From Pseudorhizobium endolithicum (GTDB lineage Bacteria > Pseudomonadota > Alphaproteobacteria > Rhizobiales > Rhizobiaceae), in assembly GCF_902153245.2 (NCBI RefSeq), contig NZ_CABFWF030000008.1:124001-188000 (forward strand): DNA of 64,000 nucleotides, written 5' to 3'. Shown in pieces: positions 8,075-15,467 of the stretch. The translations under genes were made by a program, and so were the position numbers. Numbering within the stretch: position 1 is the stretch's first letter; each line of letters opens with the position of its first letter. The notes below the pieces were generated by a model. The model saw only the letters and a list, made by a program, of their open reading frames with translations, had not been told where the DNA came from and did no database searches.

Positions 8075-9025
8075 TCAGAACTGATAGCGGCGGATGCGCC
8101 GCTGGATGACGAAGAGGTAGAGCGACACGCCGGCAAGGATGATCAGGAACATCACGGTGGCGATCGTCGCCCCCATCGGGCGATTGCCCATCTGGTTCTG
8201 GAAGCCGAAGAAGGTGCGGTAGAGCAGCGTGCCCAGGATGTCGGTCGAGCCGTCCGGTCCGGCCAGCGCCCCCTGGACCGTGTAGATGAGGTCGAAGGCA
8301 TTGAAATTTCCGACGAAGGTCAGCACGGAGATGATGCCGATCGCCGGCAGGATCAGCGGCAGCTTGATCTTCCAGAACTGGCTCCAGCCGGTAATGCCGT
8401 CGATCTCGGCCGCTTCCAGCACCTCCTCGGGAATGTTGAGAAGGGCTGCATAGATCAGCATCATCGGGATGCCGACATACTGCCAGACGGAAATCAGCGA
8501 GACGGTGATCAGGGCACTCTCCGGCTTGCCGAGCCAGGGGGAGAAGAAGGATTTCAGCCCGACCAGATCCATCAGGCCGGGCGCAATTCCCCAGATCGGC
8601 GAAAGGATCAGCTTCCAGATAAAGCCGACGATGACGAAGGATAGCAGCGTCGGCACGAAGATAGCGGAGCGGTAGAAGGCGGCGAAGCGCAGCGTCGGCA
8701 CCGACAGCATGGCGGCAAGCGCGATGCCGATCGGGTTCTGCACAGCCATGTGGATGGCGAAGAAGATCGTGTTGTTCCAGAGGGCATTCCAGAAGTCGGC
8801 GGCAAGGCGGGGGTCGCCGAACAGGCGCTGGAAATTGCCGAGGCCGACGAAGCGCATCTCGCCGTCGACGAGGTTGAAGAGCGAGAGCCTCAGCGTCTCG
8901 ATCAGCGGCAGGATCATCACCGCGGTGTAGACGAGAAAGGCGGGCGCTAGGAAGACTAGGATATACCAGCGGGTGGGGCGCTTGATCTGAGCGCTCTCGG
9001 GATCGGCCTTGTCGATGTCGCTCAT
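8075..9025 (-). CDS. Sugar ABC transporter permease (MalF/UgpA type)
   Basis: 316 residues from the ATG at 9025 (MSDIDKADPE). The longer frame to 9085 adds an Arg-rich tail unlike the family and is rejected. There are six predicted membrane helices beginning YILVFLAPAFLVYTAVMILPL, and the EAA-type loop AAEIDGITGWSQFWKIKLPLI is clear. A 219-base gap with a RIME-like repeat separates it from the binding-protein gene, so it may be expressed at a lower level than the binding protein although in the same operon. The RBS is weak. Inner-membrane half of the importer. Confidence 0.92.
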   Translation of the reverse strand: MSDIDKADPESAQIKRPTRWYILVFLAPAFLVYTAVMILPLIETLRLSLFNLVDGEMRFVGLGNFQRLFGDPRLAADFWNALWNNTIFFAIHMAVQNPIGIALAAMLSVPTLRFAAFYRSAIFVPTLLSFVIVGFIWKLILSPIWGIAPGLMDLVGLKSFFSPWLGKPESALITVSLISVWQYVGIPMMLIYAALLNIPEEVLEAAEIDGITGWSQFWKIKLPLILPAIGIISVLTFVGNFNAFDLIYTVQGALAGPDGSTDILGTLLYRTFFGFQNQMGNRPMGATIATVMFLIILAGVSLYLFVIQRRIRRYQF

Positions 9026-9076
9026 GGCTGGGTACCGGTGTTTTCTGTTGTGGCGCGTGCGCCGCCTTGTGCATCG

Positions 9077-9212
9077 ACCCCTCATCCGCCTGCAGGCACC
9101 TTCTCCCGCACGCAGGGAGAAGGGAATGCCGTGCCGGCCCGCCTGACCGGCAACCTTTGGGTGGACGAAGGTCCCTCTCCCCGCTTGCGGGGAGAGATTT
9201 AGGGTAAGGGGT
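9077..9212. repeat. RIME-like rhizobial intergenic mosaic element
   Basis: A 136-base element with near-inverted ends, ACCCCTCATCC (9077-9087) and GGGTAAGGGGT (9202-9212). It holds two palindromes: CCTTCTCCC/GGGAGAAGG (9099-9107/9115-9123) and a perfect 10-bp stem CTCTCCCCGC/GCGGGGAGAG (9175-9184/9187-9196). The layout matches the two-palindrome RIME elements scattered between rhizobial genes. It sits inside the operon, directly 3' of the binding-protein gene, where such structures can protect the upstream mRNA from 3'-5' decay. Confidence 0.8.
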
Positions 9213-9244
9213 AAACCCGAAAGGCAAAACGCTCGATAAGCGCG

Positions 9245-10501
9245 TTACTGCTTCGGCTTGTACCAGCTGTCGAGCCCCTTCTGGGTCTCCTCGCCGGCCT
9301 GCTCCGGCGTCATCGTGCCGTTGATGACGTTCGCCGACACGCGCCACATCTCGAGGTCGAGGTTAGGATCGCCGCGGCCGACGATTGCCGCACTTGGTCG
9401 GATCGTCGTTTCGCAGTTCTCGCGCCAGGAGACGAATTCCTGCGCCAGTTCGTCCTGCATGGTGACCGGGTTCGAGTTCAGGCTGAAGAAGCCCGGCGCC
9501 GAGTTGGCATAGAGATCGGCGAATTCCGGCGAGGCGACCCAGGACAGGAAGGTCTTGGCGGCTTCGGCATTGGCGCTCTTCGCATTGAGGCCGATGCCGA
9601 TGTCGTTGTGGTCGGAGATGTAGCACTTGTCGCCTTCCGCCTTCACCGGGGGCGGAAACGCGCCCATCTCGAAATCGGCCTGGCTCTTGAATGGCGCGAT
9701 TTCCCAGGAACCGGCCGGGTAGATCGCGGCGCGGCCGAGCGTGAAGAGGTTCTGGCTGTCCGGATAGGTCTGCGCCTCGAAACCGTCGCCGAGATAGTCC
9801 TTCCACTTGGCAAGCGTCCCATAGGGCTCGACCCACTGCGGATCGGTCAGCTTCTGGGTGCCGGCGATCAGCGCCTTGCGGCCTTCCTCGCCCTTCCAGT
9901 AGTTCGGGCCGATGTTGTAGTAGCCCATGGTCGCAGCTTCCCACTGGTCCTTGGTGCCCATCGCCATAGGAACGTAGTTGCCGTCTTCCTTGAACTTCTC
10001 CAGAACCGCGAAGAACTCCTCCTCGGTCTTCGGCACTTCGACGCCGACTTCCTCGAAGGCGGCCTTGTTGTAGATGAAGCCATGGATGACCGACGCCATC
10101 GGCACGCAGAAGGTCGTCGCACCGTCGTCCGTCGTCCAGGCGGACTTGGCGACGTCGGAAAAGTTCTCCATGCCGGGCAGATCGTTCAGCGCGGCGAGCT
10201 GGCCCTTCTCGAACATGGCGAGCGACAGGTCGAACGGACGGCAGGTGATGAGGTCGCCGGCGGTTCCGGCTTCGAGCTTGGCGTTGACGGCCGAATTGTA
10301 TTCGGTCGGCGCCATCGGCGCGAAGGTCACCTTGATGTTCGGATGCTTGGCCTCGAAGGCGGGGATGATCTTCTCCTGCCAGATCGGCAGGTCGTCGTTG
10401 CGCCAGCTCTCGATGGTGAGCTGCGTTTCCTGCGCCGACGCCGCGCCCGCGGACGCGAGCACCGTGCCGGCCATGAGCATGCCTGTCAGAATGCGGGTCA
10501 T
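9245..10501 (-). CDS. Extracellular solute-binding protein, family 1 (sugar ABC importer)
   Basis: 418 residues. A Sec signal peptide (MTRILTGMLMAGTVLASAG, cleavage after ASAQ) is followed by a family-1 binding-protein fold: ESWRNDDLPIWQEKIIPAFEAKHPNIKV at the N-terminus, then NDLPGMENF and YPAGSWEIAPF. These belong to the maltose/UgpB-like cluster that binds mono- and oligosaccharides in the periplasm. ATG at 10501 has GAGGGAGAA upstream. It is the second gene of the minus operon, 27 bases after murQ, which suggests MurNAc, GlcNAc or a disaccharide/anhydro derivative as ligand. That ligand is inferred from context, not from binding residues. Confidence 0.9.
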   Translation of the reverse strand: MTRILTGMLMAGTVLASAGAASAQETQLTIESWRNDDLPIWQEKIIPAFEAKHPNIKVTFAPMAPTEYNSAVNAKLEAGTAGDLITCRPFDLSLAMFEKGQLAALNDLPGMENFSDVAKSAWTTDDGATTFCVPMASVIHGFIYNKAAFEEVGVEVPKTEEEFFAVLEKFKEDGNYVPMAMGTKDQWEAATMGYYNIGPNYWKGEEGRKALIAGTQKLTDPQWVEPYGTLAKWKDYLGDGFEAQTYPDSQNLFTLGRAAIYPAGSWEIAPFKSQADFEMGAFPPPVKAEGDKCYISDHNDIGIGLNAKSANAEAAKTFLSWVASPEFADLYANSAPGFFSLNSNPVTMQDELAQEFVSWRENCETTIRPSAAIVGRGDPNLDLEMWRVSANVINGTMTPEQAGEETQKGLDSWYKPKQ

Positions 10502-10528
10502 GATGTTCTCCCTCTTCGTTCACGCCCT

Positions 10529-11443
10529 TCAGGCGCGTTTGTGAAACCCGTTGATGTCTTGGAATTCTGCGAGCGTGGACCGCAGCACCTCGCCATTTCG
10601 ATGCAGCGCCCGTCGGGCGTCCTCGGCCTCGGGGGCACCGGCCGCGAGCAGCACCGCCACCTTCACGGAGCCCCCTGCCCTGTCCAGCAATCGCCGCGCC
10701 TCCTCCTCGGCCACACCGGCAATATCGGCCACCATTCGCGTCGCGCGCGCCTTCAGCTTGATGTTGTCCGCATGGAGGTTGACCATATGGCCGTCATGCA
10801 CATGGCCAAGCCTTACCGCCGCCAGCGTCGACAGCATGTTGAAGGCGATCTTCTGCGACGTTCCGGCACCCATGCGCGTGGAGCCGGCAATCACCTCCGG
10901 CGGCGTCTGGAGCAGGATCGAGACGTCGGCATGGGAAAACAGTGCGGCACCCGGATTGTTGGCGATCGCCACAACCTGCGCCCCGCGCTCCCTGGCAGCC
11001 TGCGCGACGGCGACAGCATAGGGGGTGGAGCCGCTTGCCGAGACGCAGATGACGCAATCGGAAGCTTCCACCACCGCAGCATCCCTTCGCGCCTGCTCGA
11101 CATCGTCTTCCGGCGAGCCTGTCAGATCGCTGAGGCTTGCCACGCCGCCCGCGAGCAGCACGACGATCCGGTCCTTCGGAATGCCGTAGGTGCCGGGGAG
11201 TTCCAGTGCATCGGCCATGGCCATGAGGCCCGAACTGCCGGCGCCGGCATAGACGAGTTTGCCACCGGCCCTGAGCGCCTGCGCCATATGGGCCGAACCG
11301 GCCTCGATCGACGGTATCGCCGCGTCCACTGCCGCCGCCGCAGCCTGCTGGCCGGACGCGAGGAGACTCAGGATCTCCCTCATCGGACGCCTGTCCAGCC
11401 CTTCCGCTTCTCCATGCCTGGCTTCGGTGGCGGTTCCGCTCAT
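10529..11443 (-). CDS. murQ: N-acetylmuramic acid 6-phosphate etherase
   Basis: 304 residues from the ATG at 11443 (AGAGGGAG upstream). MurQ cleaves the D-lactyl ether of MurNAc-6-phosphate to GlcNAc-6-phosphate and D-lactate in cell-wall sugar recovery. SIS-domain features are clear: VYAGAGSSGLMAMADALELPGTYG (substrate-binding loop), VSASGSTPYAV and the family signature STRMGAGTSQKIAFNMLST. The C-terminal part is the usual small helical domain. The length matches bacterial MurQ (about 300). It heads the left operon and is divergent from the kinase/GntR/deaminase/nagA operon, giving a complete route from MurNAc to fructose-6-phosphate if the kinase phosphorylates MurNAc. An upstream in-frame start at 11476 overlaps the putative operator and is unlikely. 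Confidence 0.92.
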   Translation of the reverse strand: MSGTATEARHGEAEGLDRRPMREILSLLASGQQAAAAAVDAAIPSIEAGSAHMAQALRAGGKLVYAGAGSSGLMAMADALELPGTYGIPKDRIVVLLAGGVASLSDLTGSPEDDVEQARRDAAVVEASDCVICVSASGSTPYAVAVAQAARERGAQVVAIANNPGAALFSHADVSILLQTPPEVIAGSTRMGAGTSQKIAFNMLSTLAAVRLGHVHDGHMVNLHADNIKLKARATRMVADIAGVAEEEARRLLDRAGGSVKVAVLLAAGAPEAEDARRALHRNGEVLRSTLAEFQDINGFHKRA

Positions 11444-11470
11444 CCGTTGTCTCCCTCTTGCCCAAAATGA

Positions 11471-11486
11471 TGCCAAAAAAATACCA
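11471..11486 (-). promoter_or_regulatory. Putative operator of murQ operon (TGGTA-T6-TGGCA)
   Basis: Read on the minus strand this is TGGTATTTTTTTGGCA: two TGGYA half sites in direct orientation, 11 bp apart, separated by a T-tract. It lies 28 bases upstream of the murQ start. The same pattern stands in the divergent promoter at 11615-11630. It is a likely binding site of the GntR regulator encoded at 12528. Confidence 0.55.
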
Positions 11487-11606
11487 CTTGTCCAGCCGGC
11501 AAATTAGGAAATGTGACGCAGCAGTTAATTTAGCGCAGGAAATCCAGTCTCGAGGCCCTATTCCGCAGCGCGAAAGGGCGGAAATGGAGTGCCTCTTCTT
11601 TAGCTC

Positions 11607-11630
11607 TTGGTAATTGGTATTTTTTTGGTA
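11607..11630 (+). promoter_or_regulatory. Putative operator of kinase–gntR–deaminase–nagA operon (TTGGTA repeats)
   Basis: TTGGTA occurs at 11607-11612, 11614-11619 and 11625-11630. The last two form TGGTA-TTTTTT-TGGTA with an 11-bp period, matching the murQ-side site but in the opposite genomic orientation. It lies 22 bases upstream of the kinase start, and GGAGG (11641-11645) is the RBS. Confidence 0.55.
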
Positions 11631-11652
11631 TTGTGCGCTTGGAGGTTGCAGC

Positions 11653-12531
11653 ATGCAGGAATATTTCATCGGGATCGACGGCGGCGGAACCAGCTGCCGG
11701 GCCGCCGTGGCGGATGCAGAAGGCCGCATTCTCGGCCGCGGGCGCAGCGGCGCCTCCAATATCCTGACCGATCCCGACACGGCGCTCCGCCATATCGAAG
11801 AGGCGGCGCGGCTGGCCTTCCGGGACGCGGGGCTGGCGGAGGATCTCTCCGCAGCGTCGGCACTGTTGGGCGTTGCCGGAAACAATGTCGGCGATGCGGT
11901 CTCCTATGTGCTCGCCCGCCTGCCCTTCGCACGGGCCGAGATCGTCTCCGACGGACTCATCGCCCTGCAGGGCGCTCTCGGTGACGCCGACGGCGCGATC
12001 GCGATCGTCGGCACGGGAACGATCTTTATCGTGCGCCACCAGGGCAGGATCCACTATCTCGGCGGCTGGGGCTTCCAGGTCGGAGACCTCGGCGGTGGCG
12101 CGAGGCTCGGGCATGCGGCGCTGCAGGAAAGCCTGCTCGCCCATGACGGCATCCGGCCCGGCAGCGCCTTGACGAAGAGGATCCTGGATGAATTCGGGCA
12201 CGATCCGAAGATGGTGGTAGACTTTGCCCGTGCCGCCCGCCCCGGCGATTTCGGCCGCCACGCCCCCACGGTGGTGGCATTCGCCGCAGAGGGCGATCCC
12301 ACCGCGCTGCGGCTGATGCGGGACGCAGCCTCGCAGGTCGACGAAGCACTCGACGCCGCCGCCCGGATCGATGGCGGCACCGGGCGGCTCTGCCTGCTCG
12401 GCGGCCTGGCGGAGGTCTACTCTGCCTACCTCGCCGACCGCCATCGCGACCGGCTTGCTCCACCGCTGGCCGACGCGCTGACCGGTGCGGTAGAACTGGC
12501 CGTCAAGACCTTGCGGACGGGGGCACCATGA
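11653..12531 (+). CDS. BadF/BadG/BcrA/BcrD-type ATPase, probable N-acetylglucosamine/N-acetylmuramate kinase
   Basis: 292 residues from the ATG at 11653, 7 bases after GGAGG. The phosphate-1 motif FIGIDGGGTSCRAAVAD opens the protein. The connecting and phosphate-2 regions are LLGVAGNN and AIVGTGTIFIV, followed by the hinge segment GDLGGGARLGHAAL: an ASKHA kinase fold like human and bacterial NagK. It would phosphorylate the sugar delivered unphosphorylated by the ABC importer, to GlcNAc-6-P or MurNAc-6-P, in the cytoplasm. First gene of the right operon; its TGA overlaps the gntR ATG. GlcNAc versus MurNAc specificity is open; MurQ across the promoter makes MurNAc activity plausible. Confidence 0.85.
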   Translation: MQEYFIGIDGGGTSCRAAVADAEGRILGRGRSGASNILTDPDTALRHIEEAARLAFRDAGLAEDLSAASALLGVAGNNVGDAVSYVLARLPFARAEIVSDGLIALQGALGDADGAIAIVGTGTIFIVRHQGRIHYLGGWGFQVGDLGGGARLGHAALQESLLAHDGIRPGSALTKRILDEFGHDPKMVVDFARAARPGDFGRHAPTVVAFAAEGDPTALRLMRDAASQVDEALDAAARIDGGTGRLCLLGGLAEVYSAYLADRHRDRLAPPLADALTGAVELAVKTLRTGAP

Positions 12532-13289
12532 CGGTTCCGCTCGCAACACTGCTTCCCCTGGAAGGCCTGCAGGCGCCCGGTGGCGGGCCGCTCTATCTCA
12601 GGCTGCGGCAGGTGCTGGAGGAGGCGATCCGATCCGGACGGCTCGGTCATGGCGATGCCCTTCCCGCCGAACGGGACCTTGCGGACTACGCCGACGTCAG
12701 CCGGGTCACGGTGCGCAAGGCGGTGGACGATCTCGTGCGCGACGGTCTGCTCGTGCGGCGCCAGGGTTCGGGCACTTTCGTCGCCAAGCCCGTCTCGCGC
12801 GTGCAGCAGCCCCTGTCGCGGCTCACTTCGTTTACCGAGGACATGGCGCGGCGCGGCCTCGATACCCGCTCCGAATGGCTGGAGCGCGGCCTGTTTCATC
12901 CGTCGCCGGAAGAGATGATGATGCTCGGCCTTGCCGCCGGCACGCTCGTGGCGCGCATCGGCCGGCTGCGCATCGCCAAGGACATACCGCTGGCGATCGA
13001 GCGGGCGAGCCTGTCGCCCGAATTCCTGCCGGACCCGACCGTCGTCACGTCATCGCTTTATGCGGAACTCGAGACGAAGAACGCGCGTCCCGTACGGGCC
13101 ATCCAGCGCATCTCCGCCTGTAACGTCAAGGAGCCGGAAGCCGGCCTGCTCGCCGTTCCGGTCGGTGCTGCGGGGCTCTCCATCGAGCGCATCTCCTACC
13201 TGGCCTCGGGCCGGGTGGTGGAGTTCACCCGCTCGCTCTACCGCGGCGACACCTATGACTTCGTGGCCGAACTGACCTTGGGAGAATGA
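12528..13289 (+). CDS. GntR-family regulator, HutC/UTRA subfamily
   Basis: 253 residues. The N-terminal winged helix (about 15-85) carries the family pattern LPAERDLADYADVSRVTVRKAVDDLVRDGLLVRRQGSGTFV. The C-terminal UTRA effector domain (about 100-245) contains IGRLRIAKDIPLAIERASL and ISYLASGRVVEFTRSLYRGDTYDFV. UTRA-type GntR proteins such as NagR/YvoA, DasR and NagQ are commonly controlled by GlcN-6-P or GlcNAc-6-P. The ATGA overlap with the kinase shows co-translation. It is the obvious candidate to bind the paired TGGTA-type sites at 11471-11486 and 11607-11630 and control both divergent operons. The ligand is inferred. Confidence 0.92.
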   Translation: MTVPLATLLPLEGLQAPGGGPLYLRLRQVLEEAIRSGRLGHGDALPAERDLADYADVSRVTVRKAVDDLVRDGLLVRRQGSGTFVAKPVSRVQQPLSRLTSFTEDMARRGLDTRSEWLERGLFHPSPEEMMMLGLAAGTLVARIGRLRIAKDIPLAIERASLSPEFLPDPTVVTSSLYAELETKNARPVRAIQRISACNVKEPEAGLLAVPVGAAGLSIERISYLASGRVVEFTRSLYRGDTYDFVAELTLGE

Positions 13290-13290
13290 C

Positions 13291-14313
13291 ATGCAGACCC
13301 ATATGCGGCGCGAGATAAACGAGATTCCCGAAGCAGTTGCCAGGCTGCTGGAACAGTCGGCGGCCGATCTGGCGGCGACCGGCCGGGCGCTGCGCGAACG
13401 CGATCCTGCCTTCCTGGTGACGATCGCCCGCGGTTCCTCCGACCATGCGGCAACCTTCATCAAGTATGCGGTCGAACTGACCACCGGGCGGCCCGTTGCC
13501 TCGCTCGGCCCCTCGCTTGCCTCCATCTATCATGCGCCGATGAAGCTTGCCGGCAGCGCGGCAATCGCCATCTCGCAGTCGGGCAAGAGCCCGGACATCG
13601 TCGCCATGGCAAAAGCGGCAAGCGAGGCGGGAGCGTTGAGCCTCGCGCTGACGAACACGCCGGGGTCGCCCATGGCGCTCGCCTGCTCCCACGCGATCGA
13701 CATCAAGGCCGGACCCGAAGTCGCGGTCGCAGCGACCAAGTCCTACTTCAACTCGATCGTTGCCGGGCTTGCCGTCCTGGCCGAATGGGTGGACGATGCG
13801 GATCTGCGGCAGGCCCTGCAGGACCTGCCCGCCTTCTGTGCCCGTGCCGTCGATCTCGAGTGGACGGACCTTGCCGGCCAGTTGGGCGACGCCGATTCGC
13901 TCTTCATGCTCGGCCGCGGGCCGGCCCTGGCGATTGCCAGTGAAGCTGCGCTGAAGTTCAAGGAAACCTCGAACATGCACGCCGAAGCCTATTCATCGGC
14001 GGAGGTCCTGCACGGCCCGGTGGCACTTGTCGACTACCGTTTCCCGGTCATCGCCTTTGCAGCCCGCGATGCCGCCGAGACCTCGATCGTGGAGATCGCC
14101 GATGGCCTCGTCGGCAAGGGGGCGCTTGCCTTCGCAACGTCGGCACGGGCCGGGAAGGCCACGGAGCTTCCCTTCGTGGCCACCGGTCATCCGCTGACGG
14201 ACGCGCTCTGCCTGATCCTGCCCTTCTACGGCTTCGTGGAAGCCTGGTCGCGAACGCGCGGCTACGATCCTGATGCGCCGGCGGCGCTCAAGAAAGTGAC
14301 GGAAACAAAATGA
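13291..14313 (+). CDS. SIS-domain glucosamine-6-phosphate deaminase (NagB-II type)
   Basis: 340 residues with two SIS domains and no N-terminal glutaminase domain, which separates it from GlmS. SIS-1 has FLVTIARGSSDHAATF and ISQSGKSPDIVAMAKAA. SIS-2 has LFMLGRGPALAIASEAALKFKE, then NMHAEAYSSAEVLHGP as in the GlmS isomerase domain. NagB-II enzymes convert GlcN-6-P to fructose-6-P and ammonia, replacing classical NagB in many proteobacteria. It starts 1 base after the gntR stop and overlaps nagA by 4 bases, so it follows NagA action and feeds glycolysis. AgaS-type specificity for galactosamine is a less likely alternative. Confidence 0.88.
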   Translation: MQTHMRREINEIPEAVARLLEQSAADLAATGRALRERDPAFLVTIARGSSDHAATFIKYAVELTTGRPVASLGPSLASIYHAPMKLAGSAAIAISQSGKSPDIVAMAKAASEAGALSLALTNTPGSPMALACSHAIDIKAGPEVAVAATKSYFNSIVAGLAVLAEWVDDADLRQALQDLPAFCARAVDLEWTDLAGQLGDADSLFMLGRGPALAIASEAALKFKETSNMHAEAYSSAEVLHGPVALVDYRFPVIAFAARDAAETSIVEIADGLVGKGALAFATSARAGKATELPFVATGHPLTDALCLILPFYGFVEAWSRTRGYDPDAPAALKKVTETK

Positions 14314-15467
14314 CTCCAGCGGCCATCCGAGGCGCCCGCATCTTCGACGGCGAGACCTGGCATCAGGGGGCGTCCCTCCTGCTATCGGAGGGACGCGTCG
14401 TGGCCATCGTGCCGGACACGGACATTCCGGGCGAGGCCGACGTGGTCGAGGCCGAAGGCGGCATGCTCGTCCCCGGCTTCGTCGACCTGCAGGTGAACGG
14501 CGGCGGCGGCGTCATGCTGAACGATGCGCCGACGGTCGAGGGGCTTCGGACCATCTGCTCCGCCCATGCCCGTTTCGGCACCACCGCGATCCTGCCGACG
14601 CTGATCACCGACACGCCGGAAACCACGGCGGCCGTCATCGCCGCCGGCCGTCAGGCGATCGCCGAAAGCGTGCCCGGCTTTCTGGGCCTGCACCTGGAAG
14701 GGCCGCACCTCTCGCTCGGCCGCAAGGGCGCGCACGACCCCTCGCTGATCCGGCCGATGGAGGAGGCGGATCTCCACCTCCTCCTCTCCTGCCGCGGCGC
14801 TTTCCCGGCGATGATGGTGACGGTGGCACCGGAGAACGTGACGGAAGCGCAGGTCTCGCGGCTGGCGGAGGCCGGGCTGACCGTCAGCCTCGGCCATACC
14901 GACGCCGGTTTCGAAACGGTGCAGCGCTACGCGCAGGCCGGCGCCCGCACCGTTACGCACCTGTTCAACGCCATGAGCCCGCTCGGCCACCGCGAGCCGG
15001 GAATGGTCGGTGCAGCGCTTCACACCGGCAGCCTGCATGCGGGCCTGATCGCCGACGGCATCCATGTCCATCCCGCAGCGATGGCGATCGCGCTGCGGTC
15101 GAAACAGGGGCCGGGCCGCATCTTCGTCGTTACGGACGCCATGTCGCCCATCGGCACCGACCTCACGCGCTTCACCCTGAACGGCCGGGAAATTCTCCGC
15201 CGCGACGGCCGGCTCACATTGGCGGACGGGACGCTTGCCGGCGCCGATATCGACATGCTCTCATCGCTGCAGTTCCTCCATCGGGTACTCGGCCTGCCGC
15301 TCGAGGAAGCGCTCCGGATGGTGTCGACCTATCCGGCCGAAGCGGCCGGGCTCTCCCGCCGCAAGGGTTGCGTCGTTGCCGATGCGGACGCCGATTTCGT
15401 GCTTCTCACCGACGATCTGTCCATGAAGAGCACCTGGATCGGCGGAGCCTGCGTCTACTCGCGATGA
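14310..15467 (+). CDS. nagA: N-acetylglucosamine-6-phosphate deacetylase
   Basis: 385 residues, amidohydrolase superfamily. Metal/active-site landmarks: VPGFVDLQVNGGGG, with Q-x-N in place of HxH as in E. coli NagA; HLEGPHLS (metal Glu); SLGHTDA and THLFNAMSPLGHREPG (metal His residues); and VTDAMSPIG (catalytic Asp). It hydrolyses GlcNAc-6-P to GlcN-6-P and acetate, between MurQ/kinase and the SIS deaminase. It overlaps the deaminase gene by 4 bases and converges on the sensor kinase gene with a 13-base overlap of the 3' ends, so no terminator separates the two operons. Confidence 0.95.
   Translation: MTPAAIRGARIFDGETWHQGASLLLSEGRVVAIVPDTDIPGEADVVEAEGGMLVPGFVDLQVNGGGGVMLNDAPTVEGLRTICSAHARFGTTAILPTLITDTPETTAAVIAAGRQAIAESVPGFLGLHLEGPHLSLGRKGAHDPSLIRPMEEADLHLLLSCRGAFPAMMVTVAPENVTEAQVSRLAEAGLTVSLGHTDAGFETVQRYAQAGARTVTHLFNAMSPLGHREPGMVGAALHTGSLHAGLIADGIHVHPAAMAIALRSKQGPGRIFVVTDAMSPIGTDLTRFTLNGREILRRDGRLTLADGTLAGADIDMLSSLQFLHRVLGLPLEEALRMVSTYPAEAAGLSRRKGCVVADADADFVLLTDDLSMKSTWIGGACVYSR

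Noticed and set aside
8025..9347. 440-residue minus-strand ORF across the permease and RIME element
   Set aside because: Out of frame with the permease and composed of Arg/Asp/His-rich shadow sequence.
9608..11470. 620-residue plus-strand ORF
   Set aside because: Antisense to the binding protein and murQ; long only because of GC-rich codon structure.
10794..11885. 363-residue minus-strand ORF overlapping murQ and the kinase
   Set aside because: Crosses the promoter region and two well-supported genes in another frame; no family signature.
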